64,000 nt of DNA from Lentinula raphanica (taxonomy: Eukaryota; Basidiomycota; Agaricomycetes; Agaricales; Omphalotaceae), in contig JANVFP010000008.1 in NCBI GenBank assembly GCA_027919835.1, positions 62,001 to 126,000 on the forward strand, in the 5' to 3' direction. Under the pieces are notes generated by a model. It had not been told where the DNA came from. It saw only the letters and a program-made list of their open reading frames with translations, and ran no database searches. Below are positions 1-9,710 of the stretch, piece after piece. Position 1 is the stretch's first letter. Every line of letters begins with the position of its first letter. The translations under genes were made by a program, and so were the position numbers.

Positions 1-2
1 TT

Positions 3-350
3 ACCGTCTTCGATGCTCTCAAGGAAGCCAACGTGCCCACGACCGAAACTGCCAAATGGAAACCCGACCCAGACTGGCGTGCGGTGTGTGGAGCATTTGC
101 AGAGTACGCGAAACCGGCGGATAAGAAGGCGCATTTGGTGTATGGGCCCGAGTACGACAAGGTACATAATATCTGGGCAGACGATGAGTGGCCTGCGTTG
201 GAGAAGAACACGGCGGTGACTGAGGTGCATACGTATGAGATGAAGTCGGATGGGAAGACGTGGACGGATAAGGGGGAGATCAAGGCTAGTAAGAAGGGAA
301 GTCCAGTACACTCGGCCAACAATTCTCCACACGCTTCGGATGTTGAGTAG
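3..350 (+). CDS. 3' end of an unidentified protein
   Basis: An open frame enters from the left edge and runs without a visible intron to a TAG at 348-350, giving the last 115 residues of a protein. The segment is rich in charged residues and tryptophan (WKPDPDW near the start, IWADDEW in the middle) and ends in a polar tail containing SKKGSPVHSANNSPH, which looks unstructured. No catalytic motif, membrane span or zinc site is visible, and I do not recognise the family. Codon use and continuity argue that it is a real coding end rather than a chance frame. The start, upstream exons and function lie outside the window. Confidence 0.6.
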   Translation, partial: TVFDALKEANVPTTETAKWKPDPDWRAVCGAFAEYAKPADKKAHLVYGPEYDKVHNIWADDEWPALEKNTAVTEVHTYEMKSDGKTWTDKGEIKASKKGSPVHSANNSPHASDVE

Positions 351-689
351 ATATATTGCGCTGGTTTTTTGTGACTACTTGAGCGTAGTGTAGTAATGGT
401 CACGACGAGTCATCAGGCTTTTTACTTTTCCTGGTTCGCGCGACACCGTAGGTTCAATGGTTCATGGGGGTCGGAGGGAATTGATGTGAGAGATTGGAAC
501 AAAATGTTTGCACTGATAAGCGCTCAAAATCAACCAGATTTGTCTTTCCCTCCGAAAATCCTCCGCTAGCCTCCGCTTAGCCTCTTTTCTTGATCCAACA
601 TTTTCGCCGAATGTACAGAAAAGGATAGACAGTGACCTGCCGCAAGTTCGGGCTTGTCTAATTCTCATTTCTGTCTACGAGGTCCCACC
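351..689. other. Intergenic, upstream of the MYND gene
   Basis: This stretch holds the 3' flank of the left-edge gene and the 5' flank of the MYND gene. A pyrimidine-rich patch precedes the ATG at 690. No clear TATA box and no convincing coding frame were seen. Confidence 0.5.
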
Positions 690-1763
690 ATGAGTTTGCA
701 AAACTCTCCTGTGCGAAATAATGATACCAGCCTGTCGCCGAATGTCGAATTTACCGAAACAGATGGACGCACTCGTAGACAAATTCTCGATGATCTTCTT
801 ACCAGATGCTCAAACCCTAGATGCACAACAAAAACAAGACGAGGGAATCTCAAGCTTTGTTCGCGATGTAAAATTGTACGGATGCAGCCCATTTTTCGTG
901 TGCGATTAGGTGCGATTGACAAGATAACCTTACTACAACAGGACCGATACTGTTCTCAAGACTGTCAAAGAGCAGACTGGGCTTTTCATAAAACGATCTG
1001 CAAGACTACATCGTCCATCGTTTCCCTCGCTTATCGCTTTGCCCAACATGCTCTTGCTGTGGACGACTTCATCTGCAGATTCATCATCTATGCCATCATC
1101 GCGCTCGATCTAACTACCAATCCCAATGCGTGGAAGGACCTTCTCATACTCGTACCCATAACTGTTTCTCCAGTCGCTCGACCTTCCGCAGTTTCGTCAT
1201 CTGAACGTGGCAAAACTGAACTCGCCTTTCACATGGATCGTTTCCAAGTGGTTTCTCAAGATTCATTCGGCCTTGCGATGCGGCGAACTACGGAGGCGAG
1301 CATGAGAGAGGCAAAGGCGAAGGGTTTGGCCGATACGGTCCCTCTTGTCACGTTTCTATTCGCGCCTTATGATAACCAAACCAAGGCCCAATTAGGACAT
1401 CGGAGCTTCCTGTATAAATCTGAATGCACTGTGGAGAAGACTATGGCAATACATGAAAGCATGCTCGAGGAGGTACGCACTAATTTCAACACCACGATGA
1501 CCAACGACTTGTTGGATCCCTGGTTAGTCGAGATGAAACACCTTCTGAACAAGGACAATGTGGACATCATCAGGGTGTACGTTCTTTTCTGAGAGTCATC
1601 TGGTCGTTCTTCTTATTCCCTTCTTTCTTTTGCAGAGCTATGAATGATGATGTTCAGAACGATACAAACAATGCGATGAACCTGCGTGGAGTAAGCATCG
1701 GTTCATGTGTATTCATTGCTCTTCTCCTGATCATACATATATTTACAGTATCTGAGGGTCTGA
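690..1763 (+). CDS. MYND-type zinc finger protein
   Basis: Four exons (690-875, 942-1576, 1636-1690, 1749-1763) encode 296 residues. The zinc finger is split by intron 1. Residues 40-82 supply C40, C45, C57, C60, C66, C70, H78 and C82, the C6HC pattern of MYND domains, including the typical YCSQDCQ and WxxHKxxC ends. Intron 1 is 66 nt and keeps frame, so it can be mistaken for coding; removing it joins CSRCKI to DRYC and restores the motif. Intron 2 (59 nt, GTACGT donor) and intron 3 (58 nt, GTAAGC donor) lead to the C-terminus GYLRV. The start was chosen because ACCATG at 687-692 is the first ATG in frame. MYND domains bind proteins; about 200 residues after the finger match nothing I know, so the partner is unknown. 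Confidence 0.8.
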
Positions 1764-2289
1764 GGAATTCGGGCGACCGTGACCTAGTAGAAGAAGATCA
1801 CTATGAATTGAAATGTTCTGTAGACTGCCGAATATTTATAAAACGGAAAGCCTTCGCATAGTTTGTGCACTGTTCCTCTATGACCCAAGACGGTGCATTG
1901 AAGTTGGCGCTCACCTTGATCCACTTAACACACATCAAACGACGACGACGAATCTGAGGCCCAATACTGCTAGATGTAGAACTTTGGTCCACGGTTACAA
2001 GCTGAGTCTCTACTTTCTTTCAAGTGTCCACAGTGGCCATCCATTGTCTCTTTCCATAGAGGCCCCGAAAGTGGTAGACAATGAGTCCGCACTGCATGTG
2101 GAAGCATGTGGGCCACCCATCATATTCCTAAACAGTCCATCGGATTTCCTAATCCATCATCAATCGAGAAAACACTAGGACCTCCAGTGGGACTATAAAA
2201 TATCGCGACGAATATTCATAAATGCCCACTCAGCTTTTCGTCTATCTACACACTAAATTTCCCTCATCTCAGCTGTTCATAGAACCACA
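1764..2289 (+). promoter_or_regulatory. Intergenic with TATA box at 2194-2202
   Basis: The only clear signal is TATAAAATA at 2194-2202, about 90 bases before the ATG at 2290 and followed by a pyrimidine-rich leader. It fits as the core promoter of the downstream C2HC-like gene. The rest of the stretch shows no coding frame worth calling. Confidence 0.5.
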
Positions 2290-2928
2290 ATGGTTGCTCA
2301 AACCCGTACTACCAATAACCCGCGCTCTGAAAAGCGACCTCGCTCCGGCATCACTACTCCGAATGCTCTGAAGAAAATACCCGGGAAAATCTCAAACAGC
2401 TTGAGACGCTCGAAGACCATGATCATCGGCGATACATGCTCAGCATCCTCCTCTTCCTCCACTACTACTTCTACCCCCGACGAGCTGAACACTCCTACTA
2501 GTAGTGTGTCCTCATCCTCCGTTCCTACGCGACCTCATGGCGTCCGTACTCGAATGAACGACGAGCAAAGAAAGCAGAGACTGGACGATGATCCCGATGT
2601 CGTTCCTGGATCTGTTCAGCCTAGGCAGGTCGACTGTAGAGGTTGTAAAGGGACGATACGGTTAGATACGAAGATCAAATACGGGTCTTCCAACTGGAAG
2701 ACTCACAAAAGGAGATGTCAGAAGTTGGCGAGGAAGGAAGATTCCGACTCAGCAATCTCAATAACCACCACGCCTTGCTTGACGGGGAAGACGTTGTCGG
2801 AGACGAGTCGCTCCGAATCTCCAATCGGATCCAGTCATCAACTCGAGAAGTTGACTGCACTCGAATACGAGGCCATCCTTGGTCTGCTTAATATCCAACG
2901 AATGATGCGTCCCTCTATGTTTTCTTGA
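2290..2928 (+). CDS. Hypothetical protein with a C2HC zinc-finger-like motif
   Basis: A single-exon gene of 212 residues starts at CACAATGG and follows a TATA box by about 90 bases. The first 110 residues are basic and then Ser/Thr-rich (a run of serines and threonines near 50-78), probably disordered. Residues 116-143 contain C116, C119, H139 and C143 with a tryptophan at 136, giving a C-x2-C-x19-H-x3-C arrangement that could bind one zinc ion. The tail has another Ser-rich stretch and a short leucine-rich end (residues about 185-205) that could form a helix. I do not recognise a named family; small basic proteins with one such finger are often nucleic-acid-binding, but that is inference. 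Confidence 0.65.
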   Translation: MVAQTRTTNNPRSEKRPRSGITTPNALKKIPGKISNSLRRSKTMIIGDTCSASSSSSTTTSTPDELNTPTSSVSSSSVPTRPHGVRTRMNDEQRKQRLDDDPDVVPGSVQPRQVDCRGCKGTIRLDTKIKYGSSNWKTHKRRCQKLARKEDSDSAISITTTPCLTGKTLSETSRSESPIGSSHQLEKLTALEYEAILGLLNIQRMMRPSMFS

Positions 2929-3242
2929 CCTTGGGTTTGACTGTATCCTTGTTTCCCCTACCCCATGATCGTTCACGATTTCACCGCATCGATGTATTCT
3001 TAGTTACCTTTATGCTCTGTATCAATACTGTAACTTCATGACTTTGCTCACTCTTTCGATGACAATGTTTCTTTGCCGCATCAGCAGCCGTTTAACATCA
3101 TTCATTGTGGAATAACGCCCAGAGTTCCTTCCTACTCCCTACAATTTCGTGAACTGTAGATCGGCAGGCTCTAGCAACATTTACTTTCCCTTTCCGAAGA
3201 ACTTTCATCAAAGATCATGAAGTTGAGAACCTGTTTGGTCAC
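2929..3242. other. Intergenic, convergent gene ends
   Basis: The 3' flanks of the plus-strand C2HC-like gene and of secreted protein A meet here. No coding frame or repeat was seen. Confidence 0.4.
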
Positions 3243-3552
3243 TCACAAGTCAACAGAGGTCGTAGTGCACTCTAATTTGTGAATGAGATGAAAACCGTCC
3301 CTCTTCTTACAAGCTGTGAAAATGAAGCATTGAACACTGCAAGTCTTGCTCGGAAAAGCTACACGACTCACTTCCGTCATGAACATGAGTACCGCTATCA
3401 TCTTTCCCCCAGAATTTACAGGGACTACCCTCGCTATGGTGTATATTCCAAGGCAAACCGCAAGCCAGTTTGGCATCCAACGCGATGGCTTGGACCGTGA
3501 TATTGGCGGCCATCGTTGCCAAGAAGAAGCTGAGAATGGCAAAGTACTTCAT
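3243..3552 (-). CDS. Small secreted cysteine-rich protein A (array member 1)
   Basis: Two exons on the minus strand (3552-3372 and 3313-3243, intron 58 nt) encode 83 residues. Residues 1 to about 23 (MKYFAILSFFLATMAANITV and following) form a signal peptide. Four cysteines follow: C31, C45, C62 and C76. The second pair lies in CKKRDGFHLIHKLEC, which closely resembles copy B (CEDRKGLHMWHKNEC). The intron interrupts a Gly-Ser-type codon in phase 1 (GGA-A before GTGAGT), exactly as in the other four copies. Unlike B-E this copy has no Gly/Ser-rich tail. Its stop TGA overlaps a donor-like GTGAGT in phase 2, as in copies C, D and E, so an extra exon is possible. Small secreted proteins of this type are often surface or host-interaction proteins in fungi; the actual function is unknown. 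Confidence 0.75.
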
Positions 3553-3607
3553 TTCAGTAGGAAGGAGAGTCGAATATTAGTCGTGCGTCGTTGGAAGATG
3601 TGGTGTG

Positions 3608-3652
3608 GGAGGACCAGCCTGCAGGAACTCATCTCCAGGCGTTGGCTTTTTG
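3608..3652 (-). promoter_or_regulatory. Core promoter of secreted protein A
   Basis: The shared 14-mer (minus strand CAGGCTGGTCCTCC) lies at 3608-3621, 56 bases before the ATG. A TATA-like TACAAAAAG sits about 23 bases further upstream, near 3643-3652. The same pair of elements precedes all five array members. Confidence 0.6.
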
Positions 3653-4657
3653 TACTTTGAAGGAAGATATTGAAACACGAAATCAATGTCGAGGCCTGAA
3701 GTGTTTACGGAGTGCATTCAGAGTACAACTCGGGGCCGTCTGCCATCTGTTCTTCTACAGTGCAGTCCTCCCGTACAATACTAGGTGTTACCGGGGAATG
3801 GCCGAACGAGTACATACCTATGCGTTTCCCTTGCGTTTCCCTTTGATCAATGATCATGTCTCGACGAGTCAGACTGAAGGGAACACTCGTATTCCCCATC
3901 GCATTGAGATTCCGCTTAAAAAATTTCAACGTAGATAAGATATGATTACATAATATGATTAGATATAAGATTAGCTATTTACGGTAACTGGGATTATAAT
4001 TTTTTCAGCTGCGATAGCGGATGGGAAGGAGTCTGCGTTCGAAGCCGTATAATGATAGAGAAGTTTGAAGCGCCGTCGACAGAATGGGCGCTTAATAATT
4101 CAAATCCCGTTGCGACGTTCATCGACGCCCAGATCAGCCACATCCCACTTCCAGCATATACCCAAAGTAGAGACAAAAAATCCTCGAGTCTATGACATAG
4201 CTTTCAATGCAGGAGCGTATACTCTGTATCATTAGCACGGCACGGTCATTTCGTGCGCGATTCACGAGTCAAAAACGATGATCGATCAAAGGCACTCAAA
4301 GGCTGGTAGTGACTTTTACAGCATAACCGCCTTCAAACTGTAGATTGTATCACAGATACAATACTCAACACATTGCACAAACACCGACATTCACTAGACA
4401 TTGAACCTCCCTCACTCGCCTCGGTTCTATCCACTCCATCGCCTTCCACGACATGATTGCAATCTTCGCGGGCAAGAATCGCAGTACAGTACCACCAAGT
4501 ACGACCATCTGCAACGCAAGGTACCGACGTTGTCAGACAGAAAAAGCGACCATCGACCGGCTCTATTGACTCGGAGGCCTGCCAAGGGTTCTTCTTCTTC
4601 TTTCGCTACGATACTAATCAGAAATCGCCAATTTGAAAATCTTGCTCAGACCACTTA
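3653..4657. other. Intergenic with a relic third exon of copy B (4563-4613)
   Basis: Most of this stretch shows no gene. At 4613-4563 (minus) lies a segment homologous to exon 3 of copies C and D; read from its start it gives YRSERRRRTLGRPPSQ and a stop, against YRRRKRASFSRRTV in C and D. It lacks the single G that C and D carry at the exon boundary, so it does not join in frame to the present exon 2 of B. Confidence 0.45.
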
Positions 4658-5131
4658 CTACCCGCCCCCTGCACCTGCACCTGCACCTGCAACTCCTCCT
4701 ACTCCCCCTCCCATACCGCCACTGGTATCAGCCATCATGCTGGCATCTGTCGGGGCCATCCCGGTGCTAGCACCTGTTAAGGCCATAGAACTTGAAGCTC
4801 CTGAGGCACCGGGGCCCTGGGCGACGCATTCGTTCTTATGCCACATATGGAGGCCTTTACGATCTTCACACTCTATGAACAAACCGTCAACTGAAAGTCT
4901 GTGCTTCGAATAACAAAAGAGTGACTAACTTCCTTTGATTTCCTTGTCCGTCCCGCGGGGTGTATAAGCACACTCCTTGTCTTTGGTACCCAAGAAAAAG
5001 CCGCTTATCCCATGATGGTGCCGGTAGCATGCTTCTATCGGGTCAGTAAAGACCTTCGACTTTGCGTTGACTGTCGTAGCGCTGAGAATGAGGAGCAGTG
5101 AAAAAAAACTGGTGATGACATAGAACTTCAT
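4658..5131 (-). CDS. Small secreted cysteine-rich protein B (array member 2)
   Basis: Exon 1 is 5131-4930 and exon 2 is 4872-4658, with a 57-nt intron starting GTTAGT. I chose the acceptor at 4873 because it yields KGK-CEDRKGLHMWHKNEC, aligned with copy A; an acceptor 18 bases earlier is also in frame. The product is 138 residues: a signal peptide (MKFYVITSFFSLLLILSATT and a cut near residue 23), four cysteines (C35, C54, C69, C83), then a tail of about 50 residues made mostly of Gly, Ala, Ser, Met and Thr. The frame stops at TAG 4658-4660, next to a GTAGTAAGT donor region that has three extra bases compared with copy D. A 1.3-kb transposon lies upstream at 5390-6709. Confidence 0.7.
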
Positions 5132-5181
5132 GGCTCCAGAGTCGAGTGTTGGAATACGTGTAAGTTGTCTGCCAATGTTAC

Positions 5182-5230
5182 GGAGGACCAGCCTGGGGAA
5201 TAAAACTTGAGACCGGGTTTCTTATATGCT
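5182..5230 (-). promoter_or_regulatory. Core promoter of secreted protein B
   Basis: The shared 14-mer (minus strand CAGGCTGGTCCTCC) is at 5182-5195 and a TATA element (CATATAAG on the minus strand) at about 5221-5230. The ATG is 51 bases downstream of the 14-mer. Confidence 0.65.
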
Positions 5231-5389
5231 ACGATCTCGAATTCGCAATCTTGATGGGGTGGATACCGGTTTGGCTTGGTCTGGCTTGGCCAGGGTGAAG
5301 GGCTGGACATTTGGAGCTAATCAGAGTCGATTCTGTAAGTCCTCAGAGGTCCTCAGTCGATTCTGTTACCCGTAGGAGCGAGTAGACCT

Positions 5390-6709
5390 AGGACCCCGGA
5401 AAACCACCTATGAACTATCTTCCTCGTCCCGGAAAATTTTTGAAAATTTGGGACTTGGCATTGATCATTGACCCGGAAATTTTAGCAATTTTCGGGACAG
5501 ACGATTGGTCATTTTGACCCGGAAAAATAGCCATTTGTGACGGAATCTGCTCAAAATCTGAAGGAAAGGCGCGAAGCGCCGAAGAAAAATTAGCGCCAGA
5601 TCACAAAATTACCATATATGGACAAAATCTTTGGTGCATGACCCGGAAATTTTGACAATTTGGGAGGTCTGAGCCGACGACCCGGAAATTTTGGGCAAAA
5701 AAGTGACCCGGAAATTTTGGCTCGCTATCCATGCTGGTGGCAGATAGCGATACCGGATAGCGCCTGTATTAAGTAATGCCCTAATCAGGCCATATGTTCA
5801 CACGCAACGCCAGTGAGATGGTCAAGCGGTTTGACCTCATTTGCAACAATTTCGGTCTAGCTGCTCTGAGCTCTCTCCAATCTGAGGGCTCAGCACTGAA
5901 GCCACACATAGAGCAACTATGTACTCCAGACTGCACCTTCAGTACTGTACTAGATGTGTAGAACTGAATGATATACAACCCTTTGTCAAGAGAAATTCCT
6001 TGAAGCTTGAAGAAGCAAAATCAAGCTTCCAGTTGGAGTCTATCCCATGAGTTTTGTGCTTTCTACTATATTTCAGGTATATTTTATTTACCATATACCT
6101 AAAATTTGGTAACAAGATTCAGTGTTCAATAACAGGTACATAGTACTATATTTCACGCAAAAGTTGACAGATTCACACAATTCTCTGTGAGAGCAATACT
6201 CAAGGGTACCATGCTCTGTACTCAACAGCGCCACCCTTAGTGGTTGAGCCCCGAGCTTGTACAACAAAAAAAATCTCGAAGCCACGCCGAAACACACCAA
6301 AGCGGTAGCCATAAGCGCCGAAATGACTTAAGCGCCAATATGTCATCAGCAGAAATAATTCCATTTTGGTATCGCTATCTGTGCCGGGACGCGGAAGATA
6401 CTGGAAGCCGGTGAGAAATATCCAAATAAGGGTTTTTTGAGCTCGTTTGTGTTGCTCAATGCAGCTCACTCCTCACATCAATGAGCAGATTCAGAATCAG
6501 TACAACATGCTCAGACATCTTTGTACATCCTACTGAGAAGCTGTAGAGGACAAAATCATACAGTAGAGAGGAATCTCGCTCTCTTCCCTTTCTTCCCTTT
6601 CCTTTTTTGGAAATAATTAATTATTTTTATTATTGCCACCAGCATCGCTATCGAGCCGAAATTTTGGCATTTCCGGGAAGATACCTCGCAGGGGGTTTTC
6701 CGGGGTCCT
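5390..6709. mobile_element. Non-autonomous hAT-like DNA transposon
   Basis: The 1320-bp element has inverted ends, AGGACCCCGGAAAACC at 5390-5405 and its inverse at 6694-6709. It is flanked by a perfect 8-bp direct repeat, GTAGACCT, at 5382-5389 and 6710-6717. Eight-base target duplications with short inverted repeats are typical of the hAT superfamily. The left subterminal region (about 5425-5725) contains at least five copies of a GACCCGGAAATTTT-like motif; related copies occur near the right end (6655-6680), as expected for transposase-binding subterminal repeats. No transposase frame is present, so the element would need an enzyme supplied elsewhere. It lies between the promoter of secreted gene B and sequence that resembles the upstream block of copies C and D. 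Confidence 0.8.
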
Positions 6710-6717
6710 GTAGACCT

Positions 6718-7195
6718 AGGTAGACCTGCACCGTCGCACGTCGCACGGGGTCCTACGGGGTCGCACCAGGTCGCACCGCAAGCATATGACTCGCATGCGA
6801 AAATCTCCACCGGTGATCGTTGATTATGCTGATATGTAGTTGAAAGTTGAAACAGATTGAAACTTGAAACGGTGAAACCATATGGCTGTTTGGAAAAATA
6901 CTAGAAAAATACCTCCCTTCCGAATCCCCTCGAATCCCCTTCCTTCCTCAGTACTTCAGTGCTCACATTTTGGGTGACCGGGGACCGTAGGAGGCTGCAG
7001 GAAGGTTATTGAGGTAAGTTGAAGAAGGAAGGAAGGAAGTTGGCTCCACCACAAGGTGGGGTCCCGCAAGGGAACAGCCGGGAACACTGCCCTTCGTGAG
7101 GTACTAGCACTAGTAGGTGGAGGTGTCGGTTTGTTATGCTCATAGCATAATATCATTCCTATTATCCTGGGCGGATGCTATGGCGAATACTACTC
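6718..7195. other. Detached upstream block of secreted gene B
   Basis: The stretch at 6718-6850 has GTCGCAC repeats followed by GCATGCGAAAATCTCCACCG near 6791. It resembles the blocks upstream of copies C (about 8150-8200) and D (about 9740-9800). It appears to be the original upstream sequence of copy B, pushed away by the transposon. No coding frame was seen in the remainder. Confidence 0.45.
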
Positions 7196-7434
7196 AGAAT
7201 CACCGCCTTTGTTCGAGAAATTGCATCACAGATCCAATAATTACATTACAACGATCACTACTAAATCTCCTTCACTCTTTTCTCTATGTTCTACAATACC
7301 CCCGCAGGCTCTGCCAGGACGCGATCCGTTCGTCTTTGAACAAGAGTAGTAAGAGCCCTACTATCGTGACCAAGTAAGATTCACCACCCCGCGAACGAAC
7401 ACTGCTAAGGAACAAAGCTGGCCGTCGACCAGCT
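7196..7434. repeat. 3' flank of copy C, repeated at 8776-9013
   Basis: This 240-bp segment is nearly identical to 8776-9013, the 3' flank of copy D. Both begin with ATCACCGCCTTTGTTCGA-like sequence and end at the last exon of the adjacent gene. In both, the minus strand keeps an open frame with the hydrophobic run SYLVTIVG..LLLLF followed by KDERIASW, which could be an alternative last exon. Confidence 0.7.
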
Positions 7435-7999
7435 CTATACAGTACGCCTACTGAATGAGGCTCTTTTTCTTCTTCGGTACCTAGTACAATATCAGCATTA
7501 GGAGGTCGAAAACTATTGCCAGAATACTTACGCGCCGGAATCACTAGTACCAGCGCCTGAAGGCATACCAGCGCCAGAAGTATCCATAGTGCCAGTAGAA
7601 CCCATGCCGCCTTCTCCAGTGCCGGTAGTACCCATTCCGGTTGCCCCAGCGCCAGACATCCCGGCGGTGAGGCTTGTTTGGGCAGTGGTACCCCCTGTCG
7701 GACTGCAGAGGAGATGTTCTGCCCCGGGCTGCATTTTACAAGCTATTCAACGATCAATTGGGGATTTTGTGCTTCGTACAACGAAAACACTCACTTCCTT
7801 CGAGCGGCACCGGGTTTCCCTTCGGCTTGAACTCGCATTTACTGCCCATCTTTCCTCCTGTGAATATACCTTTGGCGCCTTGATGCAAATGGCCGCATGC
7901 GTCTTGTTGGTTTCTGGCTGTCCAAAGGAAATTAGCTTGGACAGTTGTAGCGCTGATCATGAAGAGTAAGAGAAAACTGGTGACGGCGTAGAACTTCAT
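7435..7999 (-). CDS. Small secreted cysteine-rich protein C (array member 3)
   Basis: Three exons (7999-7795, 7742-7532, 7480-7435; introns 52 and 51 nt) give 153 residues. A signal peptide (MKFYAVTSFLLLFMISATTV and following) precedes cysteines C35, C55, C70 and C81. A tail of about 60 residues rich in Gly, Thr, Ser, Met and Ala follows, then the basic end YRRRKRASFSRRTV. The second donor is GTAAGT in phase 2 and contains an in-frame TAA, so leaving this intron in ends the protein at the Gly/Ser tail. A more distant acceptor after CCTTAG (exon 7404-7284) is also in phase. It would replace the basic tail with a hydrophobic segment (SYLVTIVGLLLLLF) and make a 178-residue product. The short-intron form is the default because other introns here are of that size; the choice is uncertain. 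Confidence 0.65.
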
Positions 8000-8045
8000 G
8001 GCTCAAGAGTGGAGTTTATGTGTGAGTGTTGTATGTCGTTGTTGC

Positions 8046-8092
8046 GGAGGACCAGCCTGGGGACTGATTTTCGCGCTCGGGTTCCTTTTATC
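8046..8092 (-). promoter_or_regulatory. Core promoter of secreted protein C
   Basis: The shared 14-mer (CAGGCTGGTCCTCC on the minus strand) is at 8046-8059, extended to TCCCCAGGCTGG as in B and D. A TATA element (GATAAAAGG) lies at 8084-8092. The ATG is 47 bases downstream. Confidence 0.7.
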
Positions 8093-8775
8093 TACATGGC
8101 CAGGCTTAGTCAGGGTATGGTCAGGGTGAAAGTTTCTCTGAAACTTCTTGTGTACCGTCGCACTTCACACGCCAAAGCCTCCATCGGCGATTATTTCGAA
8201 TAATCCTCTCATAGAAGCTCATAGACTGATACTACGACGAGTCACGACGTGCTGTATCGGGCAAGATCAGGCCGAATTGTACATACTAGGAAAAAGCTCA
8301 ATGGTGGTCCAGGTGGAGCCGTCGGAAAATGCAAACGGTTAGTACGGACAGCTTTTCGAGACGGACAAATATAGACGTAGAGACAGAGGTGATTCCTCCC
8401 ACTACAGTAACTTCTTCAAGACTATTGACAATCGTTTGGGATGAAATTTACTTGACAGTAGTGTGTAGGAAGAGATGAGTAGCAGGCTGCCGAAGGAGAG
8501 AGGAAAGGGGTCATCCAATTGCAATCTTCCCGGTTTTCCACAGCGCATAGACTATGAACTTTCAAGCTTTCAAGCTTCGAGTCCCAACAACGGTCATTAA
8601 GTGAATCTCCCTCACTCGTGAGTCGTCTCTCTATTCTACACCTTCCCCCAGAGCGCGATCCTTCATTTGACTTAGTAAGTACTACATATGTAGTATCATT
8701 ACCAGGTAAACATGTTGACCGCCGTACTTGAAGTTTGAATTTGAACTTGTAAGTACTACTCCAGTCTCCGAAGCG
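8093..8775. other. Conserved upstream block of copy C
   Basis: The part at about 8150-8400 matches 9740-9950 upstream of copy D, including GCCTCCATCGGCGATT and GCCGTCGGAAAATGCA, in the same order relative to each gene. This suggests a duplicated regulatory region. The remainder (8400-8775) shows no gene. Confidence 0.5.
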
Positions 8776-9013
8776 TCACCGCCTTTGTTCGAAGAATTGC
8801 ATCACAGATCCAATATTCACATTACAACAATCACTAAGTAAACCTCCCCCACTCGTCTCTCTATGTTCTACACTGCCCCGCAGGCTCACCCAGGACGCGA
8901 TCCGCTCGTCTTTGAACAAGAGTAGTACTAAGAACCCCACTATTGTGACCAAGTAAGATTCACCACCCCACGAATGAACGCTGCTAAGGAACAAAGCTGG
9001 CCGTCGACCAGCT
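8776..9013. repeat. 3' flank of copy D, repeat of 7196-7434
   Basis: This is the second copy of the 240-bp 3' flank. The spacing between copies (about 1.58 kb) equals that between genes C and D, so the two genes and their flanks arose by one tandem duplication. An in-frame 3-base difference occurs in the hydrophobic run. Confidence 0.7.
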
Positions 9014-9595
9014 CTATACAGTACGCCTGCTGAATGAGGCTCTTTTTCTTCGTCGGTACCTGATACGATATCAGGTATGTGAGGCTTAAAAGGTTTTATC
9101 CAAAGACCACTTACCCGCCACTACCAGTACCCATACCACTCATACCAGTACCAGTACCCATACCAGTACCATCCATACTAGCGCCAGACGACGACGGGCT
9201 CCCCATGCTATCGAGCGACGAAGTCGATCCAGCGCTCGACGGAGAATTGTACATCCCACTGCTTGTCTGGCCAGTTTGTCCAGTCTGGCCGGGGAGTGTT
9301 CCCACGTCGCATTTCATTTCATCACTCCCGCTCTTAACTTGACAAGCTGAGCAATTGTCAGTTAAAAGCTTCGTACCGGAAAAACGAAAGCGATACACTC
9401 ACTTCCATGGAATACGGTTTCCATGTGTTTCGGCTGAAACTCGCATGCAGTGCCAGCCTTGTAGGCGTTATAACGAAGGAGGCCACGATGATGGCATGCC
9501 GCTTCTGGGTCTTCAGCCTCAGCCTGCCTGTGCGCAGAGGTCATCGTAGCGCTGATCATGAGTAAGAGTAAACTAGTGATGGCGTAGAATCTCAT
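9014..9595 (-). CDS. Small secreted cysteine-rich protein D (array member 4)
   Basis: Three exons (9595-9403, 9346-9115, 9059-9014; introns 56 and 55 nt) give 156 residues. A signal peptide (MRFYAITSLLLLMISATMTS) is followed by C34, C51, C66 and C77. The tail is rich in Gly, Ser, Thr, Gln and Met, and the protein ends in YRRRKRASFSRRTV, identical to copy C. The first intron is at the family position (phase 1, GTGAGT). The second donor GTAAGT again overlaps an in-frame TAA in phase 2. The alternative distant acceptor (exon from 8983 to 8776) gives a 210-residue form with the SYLVTIVGF hydrophobic segment. Function unknown; the layout of signal peptide, cysteine module and low-complexity tail suggests a wall-associated or secreted effector-like protein, which is inference. 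Confidence 0.65.
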
Positions 9596-9662
9596 TGTGC
9601 AAGAGTCGAGCCGGAGTCGAGTGTGTCGTGCGAGGTTGTGTATTGTTGTATGTCGATGTTGC

Positions 9663-9710
9663 GGAGGACCAGCCTGGGGACTAATGTTTCGCGCTCAGGT
9701 TCCTTTTATC
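9663..9710 (-). promoter_or_regulatory. Core promoter of secreted protein D
   Basis: The shared 14-mer (CAGGCTGGTCCTCC on the minus strand) is at 9663-9676 and GATAAAAGG at about 9703-9710. The two are spaced as in copy C. The ATG is 68 bases downstream. Confidence 0.7.

Noticed and set aside
7284..7544. A separate membrane protein in the 3' flank of copy C
   Set aside because: It has no start of its own that is conserved in copy D; it is better explained as a possible alternative last exon of the secreted protein gene.
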